Positions 23,869 to 35,389 of a DNA stretch of 64,000 bases are shown one piece after another. Where the stretch lies: contig OY997655.1 of NCBI GenBank assembly GCA_963921795.1, positions 10,442,583 through 10,506,582 of the forward strand. Direction: 5' to 3'. The position numbers and the translations under genes are program-made. The notes beneath the pieces were generated by a model that saw nothing but the letters and a program-made list of their open reading frames with translations, was not told the origin of the DNA and did not search any database. Each line of letters begins with the position of its first letter. Within the stretch, counting starts at the first letter, position 1. This DNA comes from Nannobrachium achirus (taxonomy: Eukaryota; Chordata; Actinopteri; Myctophiformes; Myctophidae).

Positions 23869-24037
23869 ATGGCTTTACTACAAACACTGAGGTCCTTGGT
23901 CAATGAGCGACTATCTGCAGCTGCTGAAGAGATACTTGGGACCATTGGACAAATTGTAGCAGAGTACGAGGACAAAGCTTTGTACTTGAAGCAAGAAATT
24001 GACCGCCAAAGCAGACGACTGGATATATACAGAGCAG
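23869..24037 (+). CDS. ZnfE exon 1
   Basis: 56 codons plus one base with the family start (MALLQTLRSLVNERLSA). The usual CACCC/CCAAT promoter is absent; only about 17 bp of shared 5'UTR remains before a LINE fragment. Donor CAG|GTTGGT joins 24446 across a short 408-bp intron. Confidence 0.78.
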
Positions 24038-24445
24038 GTTGGTACAATTACTTTTACTGAAACAATCTCTTTCACATTATCGTAAGAGAAAGAGTTTTTG
24101 AGTCAATAATATGTTTTTTAACTGTATTGTATGCAATGTAGGTTTGGTGATGCACAATAGCTATTATCCTAGTGCCCGCAATTAAGTTCAGGGTGAGCAT
24201 TGTTTGAGTGTTTCCAAGTTCCATTACAGTAAAGTGGTTACTAAACCCATCATATACAGACATTTGATCTTGCAAAAAGTGAATATCATTCACACTAGAA
24301 ACACAACCTTGGTCAGAACAAGTCAGATCTGGTTCCAACAGCAGACGTTCTTAATAATACCAGAGCTACACAATAGGTAACATAACATGGACATGTGTAC
24401 ATTTCAAGCATTTAATGGGGTTGTCTCATTTTATCTTTTGCCTAG

Positions 24446-25278
24446 ACATCCTGCAGCGAAATATGAACTCCAGTCTGGTCCAGGAGGAACCACATCCTCC
24501 ACAGATTAAAGAGGAACAAGAGGAGCTACTTCTAAGACCAGATGAGGGGTTGACATTACTAGCAGTGAAAAGGGATAGTGAAAACAGAGAGACGGTGTCT
24601 GTAACAATCGATTCAGCTGAACACATGAAAACTGAAGTAGAAGAATGTGCACCACAACCAACTAGTGATTCACACCATTCTGAATCTGACACTGAAGACA
24701 GTGATGAGTGGGAGGAGGAGACCAAAGAAAACAAGACACCTTTACACACACTGGAATCACACACCGCCCAAAATATGGAAGGACAAAGACTGCCTTTGAG
24801 TAAGAAGCTGACCCAGGACCTGAAATCACCAAAACAAATGAAGTGTCACACAGAGAAGAAACAATTTAATTGTAAAGACTGTGGCAACATGTTTAATCAT
24901 AAGAGCACTCTGAAGATTCACACAATGATCCATACAGGAGAATACCCTTTGAATTGTACAGTTTGTGGAAAAGGCTGTAGTCAAATTAGTAATTTAAAAA
25001 TGCACATGCACAGTCATACAGGAGAATACCCCTTTACCTGTACAATTTGTGGCAACGGTTTTCGTCAAAAGGGTACTCTAAAAAAACACATGGTTACCCA
25101 TACAGGGGAAAAGCCCCTTACTTGTACAATATGCGGAAGAGGCTGTATTGACAGGCATCATCTAAAAAATCACATGATGACTCATACAGGGGAGAGACCC
25201 TTTACTTGTACAGTTTGTCGCAAAGGTTTTATTGACACAGGTACTCTAAAAAAAACACATGCACACTCACACAGGTGA
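24446..25278 (+). CDS. ZnfE exon 2, frameshifted in finger 5
   Basis: Acceptor TTTTGCCTAG. The start of the exon reads [13 protein letters not shown], shorter than in paralogues because LPLCKEVVYP is missing. The tether and four fingers are open. In finger 5 the string CTCT is followed by eight A where the frame needs seven, and the reading ends at TGA after HAHSHR. The predicted product is 333 residues. One base fewer would restore a seven-finger protein. It is either a real inactivation or an assembly error in a homopolymer. Confidence 0.75.
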
Positions 25279-25444
25279 AAAGCCTTTTACTTGTGCAGTT
25301 TGTGGCAAATGTTGTAGTCAGAAGAGCAATCTGACAGAACACATGAGGACTCATACAGGTAAAAAGCCCTTTACTTGCACAGTTTGTGGCAAAGGATATA
25401 CTAAAACAAGTTATCTGAAAATGCACATGCAGAGTCATACGTAA
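25259..25444 (+). pseudogene. ZnfE fingers 6-7, out of frame
   Basis: This continues ZnfE in the neighbouring frame with two well-kept fingers ([14 protein letters not shown] and [14 protein letters not shown]), ending HMQSHT and TAA. Good conservation argues that the frameshift is recent or an error. Confidence 0.75.
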
Positions 25445-25698
25445 GGGGGAACAATAAACCTCTAGAGACAGGAGGATTGATATTGAGAAGCATGCTTTGG
25501 GAACCTTTCTACAAACCCTGCCAAATACAAATGCCGTCTATGACAAATATGACCTTACAATATCCTAATTGAGCAACGGCTGCTCTTTTTTTACTCGCTT
25601 TATGTTAGGCCTGTCAATTGATTATGATATCCACTGTGTCCAACTGTGTTTCGTAAAGGCAAATGTTTATTCTGTTATACCTGGAACCTTTTTTCTTA

Positions 25699-25704
25699 AA
25701 TAAA
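25699..25704 (+). promoter_or_regulatory. Likely poly(A) signal of ZnfE
   Basis: AATAAA in CTTAAATAAATGTTTCAC, about 255 bp after the out-of-frame stop. The context is the same as for ZnfD and ZnfF. Confidence 0.5.
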
Positions 25705-25759
25705 TGTTTCACAGTTGGTACTTTATCTTTGTACATCATTTCATTACAGTTATCAAGAT

Positions 25760-26890
25760 GCACATGATTCACCTCCTTTAATTATTTAAATCGTTCACTT
25801 TCCCCACAATTGATTGATTAAATATTATATTACCGGTAGACAACAATGTGCAGCTAGACTCTATGTGCCATTGCCAACACAAGGCAGCAGATAGAGTCTA
25901 GCCTTGCTAAGCTATTTACATTTTTCTCATCCCCCTAGTCACTACTCTGGATTGGTTGCAGGGGAGGGTGTATCACCTTTGCTGTTGAGTTCCACTTTGT
26001 TTCTTGGGCTACTTGTGGTGGCGGGCGTATTACCTTTGGACTACTCAGATTGGTTTTATGGGGGGATGTATCACCGTTGCTGTTATGTTCCACTTTGGTT
26101 GAGTTGAATAATAAAGGATGGAGTTATGATTCATTAACTATAGTACTTATAACTCTAGTAATGTAAGTTCTACTGCACACACTGAGCTATTGAGTATGCA
26201 CACACTAAGAGTATGCTACTGTAGTCATAGAGGATGTAAATGGATGGAAGCCGTTAATAAAGAGTGTTATGCTCATTACTGTTTGTTGTATTGAGATAAA
26301 TGTGCAATCATCTCTTAAAAATCACACCACTTCATCACACAATCATAATAATGTTAATAGAGATGCTAGTTGTAGAGATGTTCAGACAGTCAGAACAAAT
26401 ATTCTGTATTCCATGCATATAATACATAATGAAACTGATCCTGATTTGCAGTAATGTACAGAACTTTACAACTCACTTCTAATTAAACTACTTCCAGCCA
26501 GTGTAGCCTACTTTTTTTTAGCTACAATGCTGTCTGTATTTGAACAGATTGTGGCTCTACAATGAACCATACTGTAATCCTATTGTAGATTCTGTCCAGT
26601 CATGACTAAATGTTTAGTTGACAAGCAGAGATCAGGGTGTTGTGGAGACTTCAGCTCACATTCTTTCGACTTAGTCGACCAAACTCTTATCACATGTAGT
26701 TGACTAAAATAGTCCATTGGCTAATTGTCCATTGATTGGTCTATCTATAGGTTTCCTATAGTCAATAGGGAGAACAAATACAGAATGTCGAGACTCCTTT
26801 GTAGTTCAATCTCTGGTCAATAGAAGATGCAAATGAATGTTCTCAGTATTCATGATGCCTCCATTGAATAGGTGACATCATGCAGCCCCC
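25760..26890. other. Non-coding spacer after ZnfE
   Basis: No gene supported. A hairpin GGCTAGACTCTAT-like pair (GCTAGACTCTATG and CATAGAGTCTAGC-type arms) spans about 25853-25903. Two diverged direct repeats containing GGATTGGTTGCAGG / AGATTGGTTTTATGG and TCCACTTTG lie at 25950-26100. Confidence 0.45.
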
Positions 26891-26904
26891 TACAAGCTTG
26901 TATT

Positions 26905-27465
26905 TTTTACAACTAACGCCTGTATGTCTTTACATTCCAATGGCAGGCGTCGCCTCATGTATCTCAATATTGCTGATGTTTTGTCCCTCTTCAAACAATG
27001 GCGGCTGTTGCCACAACAGGCATGTAAAGAGACAAAGAGTCACAGCAGCTAGCTGACTTTTTTATTTCATTCTCTATTCTTATAGTCAATAGATAGAACA
27101 CATACAAGAACGGTGAGACTTCTTTGTAGTTCAATCTCTCTGCTGGTCAATAGAAGATGCAAATTGAGGACAAGAATGTTCTCAGTATTCATGATGCCTC
27201 CATTGAAGGCTATACTAAATCAAGTTATCTGAAACTACACATGCAGAGTCATACGTAAGGGCTAACAATAAACCTCTAGAGACATGAGCATTGATATTGA
27301 GAAGCATGCTTTGGGAACCTCACTGTGTTTTGTAAAGGCGAATGTTTATTCTGTTATACCTGGAACTTTTTTCTTAAATAAATGTTTCATAGCTGTTTCT
27401 TTTTCTGTGTACATAATTTCAGGACAGTTATCAAAATATATGTGATTCACCTCCGTTATTTAACT
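26905..27465. repeat. Duplicated intergenic spacer block, copy 3
   Basis: 27100-27465 matches the right part of the spacer at 3060-3420 and 12290-12661, with the terminal-finger relic at 27208-27258. 26995-27060 matches 7247-7310 (GTTGCCACAACAGGCATG). Confidence 0.7.
27208..27258 (+). pseudogene. Orphan terminal-finger relic
   Basis: GYTKSSYLK-type half finger ending HMQSHT and TAA. Third copy of the spacer relic. Confidence 0.55.
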
Positions 27466-27631
27466 GTTTACTTTTCCCATGATTGATTGATTAAATATTT
27501 ATTTAGACAAAAATGTGCAATCTTTTCAAATGGGGGTCTGTAGAGTGAATGCTAACCCTAGCCCTTTCCATATGTTGTGGCCTTCGACTTGGTACCTTAG
27601 ACAGGGCAGAATTAGGACAATAATAGGACGA

Positions 27632-28202
27632 TAGCAACTTGCAATGGGCCTGGTGTACAAGATACACTACACCACTAAGATACCCATGTACCTGTCAAAA
27701 TACTTTAAGGACGTCCACAATTACAACACCAGAGGCAGCGCCACAGATCAACCCAGAGTCAACTCAAACAAAGGGTCAAACTCATTATTCTGCTATACCA
27801 CCAAAATGTGGAACGCCTTACCGAAGGCCTTAGAGGAGTGTGGTTCCCTAGCGTCCTTTAAAAACTCACTGAAAAACCACTTACAGGTGGCAGCCGTTCA
27901 CAACTGGCAATAACAAACCTAGCCCAGCATTACCCTCCCCTGACCCTTCTTTGTACCGACTGTATAAATTGTTTTGCACTATTCTTTCATTTTTTTATTC
28001 CTGACTATATCTACTGCATAGTACTGTGTTCTAACCGTCTGTCATTCAATGTTATATGAGATACTTCAATGGTTTCCTGTGTAAATAAGCCATGTGCTTT
28101 TCTAGGATCTCTGTTAGTTGACCTTGTACCAGTGAACTGTACCATCATGAAACTGTACCCTTTTTTATGCAAACTTCTAATAAAGTCTTCAATCAATCAA
28201 TT
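27632..28202 (+). mobile_element. 5'-truncated non-LTR retrotransposon 3' end
   Basis: An open frame at 27644-27913 encodes MGLVYKIHYTTKIPMYL, then KMWNALPKALEECGSLASF. This is the C-terminal region after the reverse transcriptase, similar to 36256-36538. It ends in TCAATCAATCAAT. It is more complete than the copy at 13363. Confidence 0.8.
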
Positions 28203-29530
28203 TGCAGGTGAAACCTGAGAACAATAGCCACGCATTAGCCAGAAAACAGAAACTCCAGATGTAAATGTAGTCTTTGACATGTTAAAGTCTGTCTCCACCC
28301 CCGAGAAGACACTGTTCTGTTTACAATCTAATTTAAGCTATATTGTCATGCACTGTAAACCTTGTCTCTCCAAGTTTCTAATGTGTATGTTTTTTTTATT
28401 CCCTCCGTAAAGCCCTGCTTCAAAAAGAAAAAGAAAAACACAGATCTACAACCACAGAACGCCTCCAGATCGTCTATTTTCACTCTTGTTAAATCATGTT
28501 TTTAATGTATAGATACAAAACTAACGGTTTTGGACATTTGTAGGGTACAAAATAAAAGACAAAAATACATTACAGTCACCTAACATGAACCGAATAGGTC
28601 CTGCTCAGGTGATGGTACAGAACTTCAAAAGATCATTTCAAGATAATTTCAAATGTATTTTGCATTTAGCGGAAGTTAGTTGAACATAACATTCTCCCTA
28701 AACCAAATGGGATTTGTTAAAGTAGCATTTGATGACTGAGAGTAACTGACCAATATCTGGCCAGAGATTCATTACATTTTTAATCCTGTAATTCTTAGCT
28801 CAGAGTAAAATGTTAGATCCCATAATCCTACTTTAAAAAAAGCTTTGCTTTGATAATATAGGTACACTATATTAAAGGGCCAGTTCAACTCTGGGACAAC
28901 CAGATCTTATTTTATTGTTGTTTGGGACACGATCAACACAATCCTGAGTTATTTTTTGTGTTCAATCTGTGTTTTGAGATATTTTAGTATTTCAGCATGA
29001 ATGGTGATGATTTTGCATCATATGATGCATCATACTGCAACATTCTGGCCATTTAATAATGAATGGACCATTGTAAACTGCTGAGTTGGTAATTTGCTAG
29101 AAAATTGATATAAAATAGCAATCCATTTTTATTATTATTATCATCATTATTGTTATACTAAATAATTAATGTGCTGCCAATGGACCACTGTAACACGCGT
29201 TGAGTTTGCAACTTCCTCTAAAAGTGCTAAAAAATTCAAAACATTATTTGTATTTGTATAACACTAAATGAATGAATGTGCTGCCTATGTCACAAACCTC
29301 TGTCAAAACACACACCTAAAAAAATAATGTGTTTTACACTGTGTACTTGAGTGTATACATTTATAATGTTATGGTTCATTATCTGTGTGCTACTATATGT
29401 GTAACATAAACTGCCAAACATCACAGCAATCAAATGTCGAATTGTGAAGTCAAGTCAAACATTTTATTTTGTATGGGAGACTTAGATGGTGTTCAAATGT
29501 GCATGGAGTGTTCAACTATTGGCCACTTTA
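28203..29530. other. Spacer upstream of ZnfF
   Basis: 28203-28560 matches 13906-14270; 28670-28850 matches 3690-3900 upstream of ZnfB. 28870-29400 is AT-rich with two diverged AATGGACCA-containing repeats. No gene or intact element recognised. Confidence 0.45.
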
Positions 29531-29539
29531 TGTCTATTG

Positions 29540-29698
29540 TTGCCCCACCCTCTCCTCTGATTGGGCCATCAGACTCAGACAGTGAGTATTTAGCAGCGCT
29601 CTGTCTGGTGACACTTTAGTCTCTGCAAGTTGTTAAGGGCTGAACTTCTTCATGTGGTTGGTGTATTTGTCACAGAAACTCCAAGCTAGCTTTGAGAA
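29540..29698 (+). promoter_or_regulatory. ZnfF promoter and 5'UTR
   Basis: CCCCACCCTCTCCT and a reverse CCAAT box at 29560-29564, 139 bp before the ATG. The 5'UTR has about 35 extra bases (CTTCATGTGGTTGGTG) not present in ZnfB-D and lacks a TTTATGTTTGG piece. Confidence 0.5.
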
Positions 29699-29891
29699 AT
29701 GGCTTTACTACAAACACTGAAGTCCTTGGTCAATGAGCGACTATCTGCAGCTGCTGAAGAGATACTTGGGACCGTTGGACAAATTGTAACAGAGTATGAG
29801 GACGAAGCTTTGTACTTGAAGCAAGAAATTGACCGTCAAAGCAGACGACTGGATATGGTTTTAAAACCATACATCAAATTACACGGAGCAG
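29699..29891 (+). CDS. ZnfF exon 1, long form
   Basis: 64 codons plus one base. It ends RRLDMVLKPYIKLHGA where the other copies end LLDIYRA. The longer end resembles the usual teleost family form (VFNPEVKLHRAD-like, from memory), so it is probably ancestral and the others carry a 24-bp in-frame loss. Donor CAG|GTTGGT joins 30561 in phase 1 across a 669-bp intron. Confidence 0.87.
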
Positions 29892-30560
29892 GTTGGTATT
29901 ACTTTTACTAAAACAATCTCATTCACACTGTAAGAGAATGAGTTTCCGGGTCAATATTATGTGGTTTAACTGTATTCAATTATAGTGAGATCACAGACTG
30001 GTTTTGATATCCATGGTGAGTTATTCGTGGGGATTAGTTCTAGTTAAGTCATGTTAATTCCTCCCTTGTGGTCTGGGCGCAAGAGCCTTTTGAATAGTTT
30101 TCTCTGTTAACAAACAGCCTCTCAGAATGTACAGATATAATCAGTCAGGTGTTATGTTTTTGCCAATTAGAGAACATTTCAACAGGATAGCATATTCATG
30201 GTTGACCGTGGTACATTGAGATACAAACAAAGTGTAGCTAACAATACTGTAGCTAATATACTCAATAATGTGTGTGCTATATTTAGGTGTGGTGATGTAC
30301 AATGCTAGCTAGTGTCCATAACTCTGTTTAGGGTGGGTGTTGAGAGCGTTTCCAAGGTCGGTGACAGTAGAAGTGGTTTACTAAAAAAAATAATGGTTGC
30401 ATCCGATGTGAGCTCACACTAGAAACAAAAGCTTGGTCAAAACAAGTCAGATGTGGTTCAGCAGCAGAAGTTCTTAATAATACCACAGCTATAACATCAC
30501 ATAGACAAGACATGTGTACATTTACAGGAATTAATTAGTCTCATTTTATCTTTTGTCTAG

Positions 30561-31600
30561 ACATCCTGTACCTCTCTTTGTGTAAAGAGGTGGTTTACCC
30601 TGAACAGCAGAACATGAACTCCAGTCTGGTCCAGGAGGAACCACATCCTACACAGATTAAAGAGGAACAAGAGGAGCTGCATCTAAGACCAGATGAGGGG
30701 TTGACATTACTAGCAGTGAAAAAGGAAGATGATGGTGAAAACAGAGAGACAGCGCCTGTAACCATCACCACAGTTGAACACATGAAAACACAAACTGATG
30801 TAGAGGAATGTGCACGACAATCAACTAGTGACTCTCACTGTTCTGAATCTGACACTGAAGACAGTGACGAGTGGGAGGAGACCAAACAATACCAGACAGC
30901 TTTAAAAACACTGGAATCACACCCAGCCCAAAATATGGAAGGACAAAGACTGCCTTTGAGTAAAAATCTGACCCAGGACCCGAAATCACCAAAACAAATT
31001 AAGTGTCACACAGAGAAGAAATACCTTGATTGTAAAGAATGTGGCACAATGTTTAATTGTAAGGGCACTCTGAAGACACACACAATGATTCATACAGGCG
31101 AATACACCTTTAAGTGTACAGTTTGTGGCAAAGGCTGTCGTAAAATTAGCCATCTAAAATCACACATGCGCACTCATACAGGGGAATACCCCTTTACTTG
31201 TACAGTTTGTGGCAAAGGTTGTCGTGAAAAGAGTGCTCTGAAAACTCATATGATGATTCATACGGGGGAAATGCCCTTCACATGTGCAGTGTGTGGCAAA
31301 GGTTGTCGTCAGAAGAACAGTCTGGAAACACACATGAGAACTCACACAGGTGAAAAGCCCTTTGCTTGTACAGTATGTGGAAAAGGCTGCATTCACATGC
31401 AGCATCTAAAAAATCACATGATGACTCATACAGGGGAAAAGCCCTTTACTTGCACCGTTTGTGGGAAAGGCTTTGGTAAAGACAGTAATCTAAAACAACA
31501 CATGCAGACACATGCAGCGGAGAGGCCCTATATTTGCACAATTTGTGGAAAAGGCTATACTAGAAGAACTAATCTGAAAATACACATGAGGAATCATTAG
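30561..31600 (+). CDS. ZnfF exon 2: intact seven-finger gene with MITE-donated stop
   Basis: Joined product is 410 residues. Tether motifs are IKEE, VKKE and an acidic [10 protein letters not shown] segment. Seven C2H2 fingers follow. Fingers 3-7 have the same helix residues as ZnfD (REKSALKT, RQKNSLET, IHMQHLKN, GKDSNLKQ, TRRTNLKI). Fingers 1-2 differ (RKISHLKS in finger 2). The last linker is AAERPY. The reading ends right after the last His: CAT is ZnfF, and TAG is the first three bases of an inserted hAT MITE. ZnfD continues with TLGEQ at this point. Probably still functional, since no finger is lost. Confidence 0.9.
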
Positions 31601-31984
31601 GGATGGGTATCGTTAACCTTTGAATCGATACGATACCTTTACCTTTTCGATACCATTTTCGATGCTTTTTATTTAAGTTTAACTGCTCAGAGGTGATGAT
31701 GATGAGCACACAGTGTGGCGGAGCGGAGAGTATAGATGTTGGACAATCATCATAATAATAAACATTATAGGCTATTGTCAGCTATTTTCCACAGTAACGA
31801 GTGTAGCCTACTAAAGCAGTCATTAAACTCTCAGTAGCCCAACTGTTACAGATGCGACCGGCCAGGGGTGCGTTCTAGAGTATCGAAACGAGGTATCGTT
31901 CGTTTTTACGTGAACCGATACCCGATAGTATCGACGTCATGCAATCGATACCATTAAAAGTATCGCAGACGATACCCATCCCTA
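31598..31984. mobile_element. 387-bp hAT MITE at the ZnfF stop codon
   Basis: Inverted ends TAGGGATGGGTATCGT and ACGATACCCATCCCTA. An exact 8-bp target duplication GGAATCAT lies at 31590-31597 and 31985-31992. ZnfD has a single GGAATCAT at the same site, showing the empty state. The interior is rich in GATACGATACC-like short inverted repeats. No transposase. Confidence 0.92.
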
Positions 31985-32017
31985 GGAATCATACATTGGG
32001 GGAACAATAAACCTCTA

Positions 32018-32068
32018 GGCTATACTAAAACAAGTTATCTGACAATGCACATGCAGAGTCATACGTAA
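32018..32068 (+). pseudogene. Terminal-finger relic behind ZnfF
   Basis: Same half finger as at 16493, now separated from the ZnfF stop by the MITE. Confidence 0.6.
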
Positions 32069-32319
32069 GGGGGAACAATAAACCTGCTTAGGGAACCTTT
32101 CTACAAACCCTGCCAAATACAAATGCTGTCTAGTCTATGACAAATATGACCACTGTAGGATATTCATGAATATGCATACAATATCCTAATTGAGCAACGG
32201 CTGCTCTTTTTTACTCGCTGTTTGTTAGGCCTGTCAAATGATTATGATATCCACTGTGTCCAATTCTGTTTTGTAAAGGCAAATGTTTATTCTGTTATAC
32301 CTGGAACTTTTTTTCTTAA

Positions 32320-32325
32320 AATAAA
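32320..32325 (+). promoter_or_regulatory. Likely poly(A) signal of ZnfF
   Basis: AATAAA in the shared CTTAAAATAAATG context, as in ZnfD. The 3'UTR would include the whole MITE. Confidence 0.45.
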
Positions 32326-32389
32326 TGTTTCACAGCTGGTTCTTTTTCTGTGTACATCATTTCAGCATCATTTCAGCGCAGCGCAGAAA

Positions 32390-33540
32390 AAGGTTTACGT
32401 GGGAGACAATGGAAGATGGAATAAAGTGGGACCAGCAGACTACTATAGTCTGGTTAGGAGACAATGGAGGATGGAATAAAGTGTGACCAGTACTATAGTC
32501 TGGTTGTCCTGATGGAAAACCAGCCTTGAAGATTGCACACCCAGTATCCCAGAATTGTTGTGCACTGACTGACATTGAGTGTTTGGATTATACACAGAGT
32601 TATGCAATGAGAACCCAGGTCTTTGGGACATGCAAAAATCTGTATCCCAGTCCCTGATTGGATTAGTGGAATGAGAACTATTGATACTATTCACCACATG
32701 TTTGTCATGCATGGATTGTAACTCCTTCCCTCCTGCATTGGCAGCTCAATGTTAGATTTAAGAGGCTGCATAAACTACCTAGAGGAAGTTGATGGGTTTT
32801 CTCTCCACTGCCACAGAACATGAACAGAAACACTCTCAGTTACCTGGAGATAGATTGTCTGTCTGTCTGTCTCTCTGTGTGTGTACACATTTTTTACATC
32901 CCTAAACCTTGTTTGCACATTCCCACTAGGCTGAGGAAGAAATGCCACCCTTTTTACATTGGCCTATTATAGTGCCATATCAAATTGCATTAACTGTGAA
33001 GCTGGTGTCAGTTTGAGTGCTATATGGACTTGCATTGTCATTGGGGAGCCACGCATGCTGAAAACACGTCACTGTACTCATGATGCTGTACCACTCACCG
33101 GACAAAAACATCAACTGAATTATACTCATGCATGAAAGAGGGAAAGATATACCATGAAAGAGTTATAGAGAGAGTGAGACAGACTGAACAGGATTGGTAA
33201 CTTAAAGTAAAGACGTTTTGGGTGGGTGGTCTATCGGCTCCTAGGGATCAGAGCGTTGTGGCGTGTTGTGAGCTTGTAGATCGGCTATTTTTTTGGCAAA
33301 GAGATTTTGTGGAGAGTGAAAAACAAAATAAAGTATTTCTATATAAGTTATGTCCATGTCCATTTTACCAATTATGGAGGGTTTAAGTGGTACCGGATAT
33401 GCAGCTCGGCAAATAAAAGTTGAATTGATCCAAGTGCGTGACGGAGGACAATTTCACGATACATTTAAATCCCCACCATACGATTATTGTGAGTGTATTT
33501 ATCACGATAAACAATAATGACGATTATCGTCCCATCCATA
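32390..33540. repeat. Long duplicated segment, copy 2, proximal part
   Basis: Matches 16855-17314 and then 18185-18875. It includes two minisatellite units and the hAT-like remnant with GTTGTGAGCTTGTAGATC at about 33263. No gene. Confidence 0.7.
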
Positions 33541-33584
33541 GTGTGTGCGTGCGTGTATGCATCTTTGTGTGTGTTTGTACTTAC

Positions 33585-33681
33585 CCATGTCCAGTGAGGG
33601 GAAGGGGGTTTACTGTTGGTCTTGGTGCACTCATGAAGTCCTGAAGCATCGCCCCACATGTAGCGGTCCGTAGGCAGGCCT
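33585..33681 (-). pseudogene. tecpr1: TECPR1-like exon relic (copy 2, downstream exon)
   Basis: Same 97-bp exon as at 18959-19055 with acceptor TTGTAG and donor GTAAGT. It reads GLPTDRYMWGDASGLHECT, keeping the Arg of the known protein. The flanking exon is frameshifted and the rest of the gene is not here. Confidence 0.72.
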
Positions 33682-33942
33682 CTACAACACAGGAAAAAAT
33701 CTTCAAGTGAGTCAACAATGACTGCACAGTTTAAAGAACAAAAAAAAAGTTTTAACTTAAGTTAGTTTAAGGACAACTTTGTTTTTTTTTACAACAAGGG
33801 TTCATATTTTAGATTGATATTCTATCGTGTTATCCATTTTAGTGAGTTTGATTTCAGTGGGTGTAGGCATGCGTGCAAGTGGCTAAATATGTCTTTTTAG
33901 ACACAATGAGCCGACACATTTTTCAGCAACACTACTAGCCCC

Positions 33943-34310
33943 TAACCTGACTGCGCCAGATAGTTGCAGCAGTGCGTAACGCTCTGCCTTACATCTGGGA
34001 CCTCTCGGGCAGACTCGATGTAAGGGGCGGGCCATTTTTTGAAATTCTTTAGCAGGTGATTGGATGTGGCCGTCTCTCTATCACAGTCTGGGAGTGCCAA
34101 CTCCAACCACTCATATTGGCCTGTCTGCATCCACGTGGTCTGCAATCAGACTCTATTGGCTCAGAGCCGCTCAGAGCCCGCCCGTAACTGCCGCTGATTG
34201 GTCCGGCCCGGGGCTTTACGAGCGTTATCAACTCCCACCGAGAGATCTCAGATGGTAAAGTAGGGCGGTAGCCTACGCACTACTGCCACCATCTGACGCA
34301 AGTCAGGTTA
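33943..34310. mobile_element. 368-bp TIR element with 9-bp target duplication
   Basis: Imperfect inverted ends of about 37 bp start TAACCTGACTGCGCCAGAT and, reversed, TAACCTGACTTGCGTCAGAT. Flanking direct repeat ACTAGCCCC at 33934-33942 and 34311-34319. The homologous site in copy 1 near 19365 is empty (ACTACTAGCCCCCATAAG). The 9-bp duplication and long ends suggest a Mutator-like MITE; hAT is the alternative. Confidence 0.82.
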
Positions 34311-34579
34311 ACTAGCCCCCATAAGTCACACCTAACCATGAAAGGAAACCATGCGGTGCATGTAGGGGATGGGCTTATTGTGTCTAATGGTTAAACCACT
34401 GAAATCAAACTTGCTAAAACGACAGAAAGAAGTAAATGAAAACATTTTAACACTCATCTTTTCTTTTCTCTAATTACAATCTAAAATATGAACCCTTATA
34501 AAAAAATAAAAACAAATGTGTCCTTTAAATATTAAACCTTTCGCATTGTCTGTTTTATTTCAGCATTTCAGTACGCCAC

Positions 34580-34799
34580 CTGTTGCTGTAGCCGTTGACT
34601 GGGTTCCACCTCTGGTTCTCATAGATGTCAGTCTGGGCGTGGATGTTGTCAGTGCTGTTGGCCAGCTCCATAAAAGCCTCCTCTGTAGTCCCCGGTGTAC
34701 ACCCAGGCTGTGTGGTCATAGCCAATGCCCATGCACACCACCGTGACGCTGCTACACTCCACCACCACAGGCAGGTGGCCCCCCACATGACGCCAGAAC
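34580..34799 (-). pseudogene. tecpr1: TECPR1-like exon relic (copy 2, upstream exon, frameshifted)
   Basis: One frame reads FWRHVGGHLPVVV and GYDHTAWVYTGDYRGGF and then stops at QQH. The neighbouring frame reads ELANSTDNIHAQTDIYENQ and RWNPVNGYSNR up to donor CAG|GTGGCG. The frameshift between them is shared with copy 1, so the gene fragment was already dead before the segment duplicated. Confidence 0.75.
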
Positions 34800-35389
34800 C
34801 TATGGTACAGAGCAGCAGAACAGTGGTTTTTAAACTTTGTCATTTGAAGAACTCCACTTAATATTGACAGTGTACAAATGGAACCAAATGGACCCGCTAT
34901 AGAGCATCGCAGTTGAAGCCCCACCCCGTCCTCACTCTGGTGTCGGAAGCGTTTTCCGCATTCATTTCTTCCATAGACATTTCATAAAGTATTTATTTAA
35001 ACGTTTTTAAGCCTTGGACAAAGCCACCTCGGCTGGAGAGGGATCGTGTCAATATTCACATTTTTTTGAATGCAAAGATTAATTAGAAAGCTGAAAAAAG
35101 GGCAGGGTACAAGACTGTGTACATCATTATTTTTAAAATTGCGGACACTCCCAGAATGCATAGCGAATGTTGTTGTTGTTTCCTGAAATAAAGCCCTTAA
35201 ATCACACTCAGTTTAGTTATCCAGGCCAGCATACGGCCTGAAATGTAGTGATTGTCATCTCTGTGGACGCTCTTATCGTCATCCTTAAAGGGGGCGTGAC
35301 ACGGCCAAAACAGCTAATTATGGCTATCAAATTAGCATTTTTTTTTAATGATGTCATGTACCCCCATGTTAAATTATCCAATCAAATTA

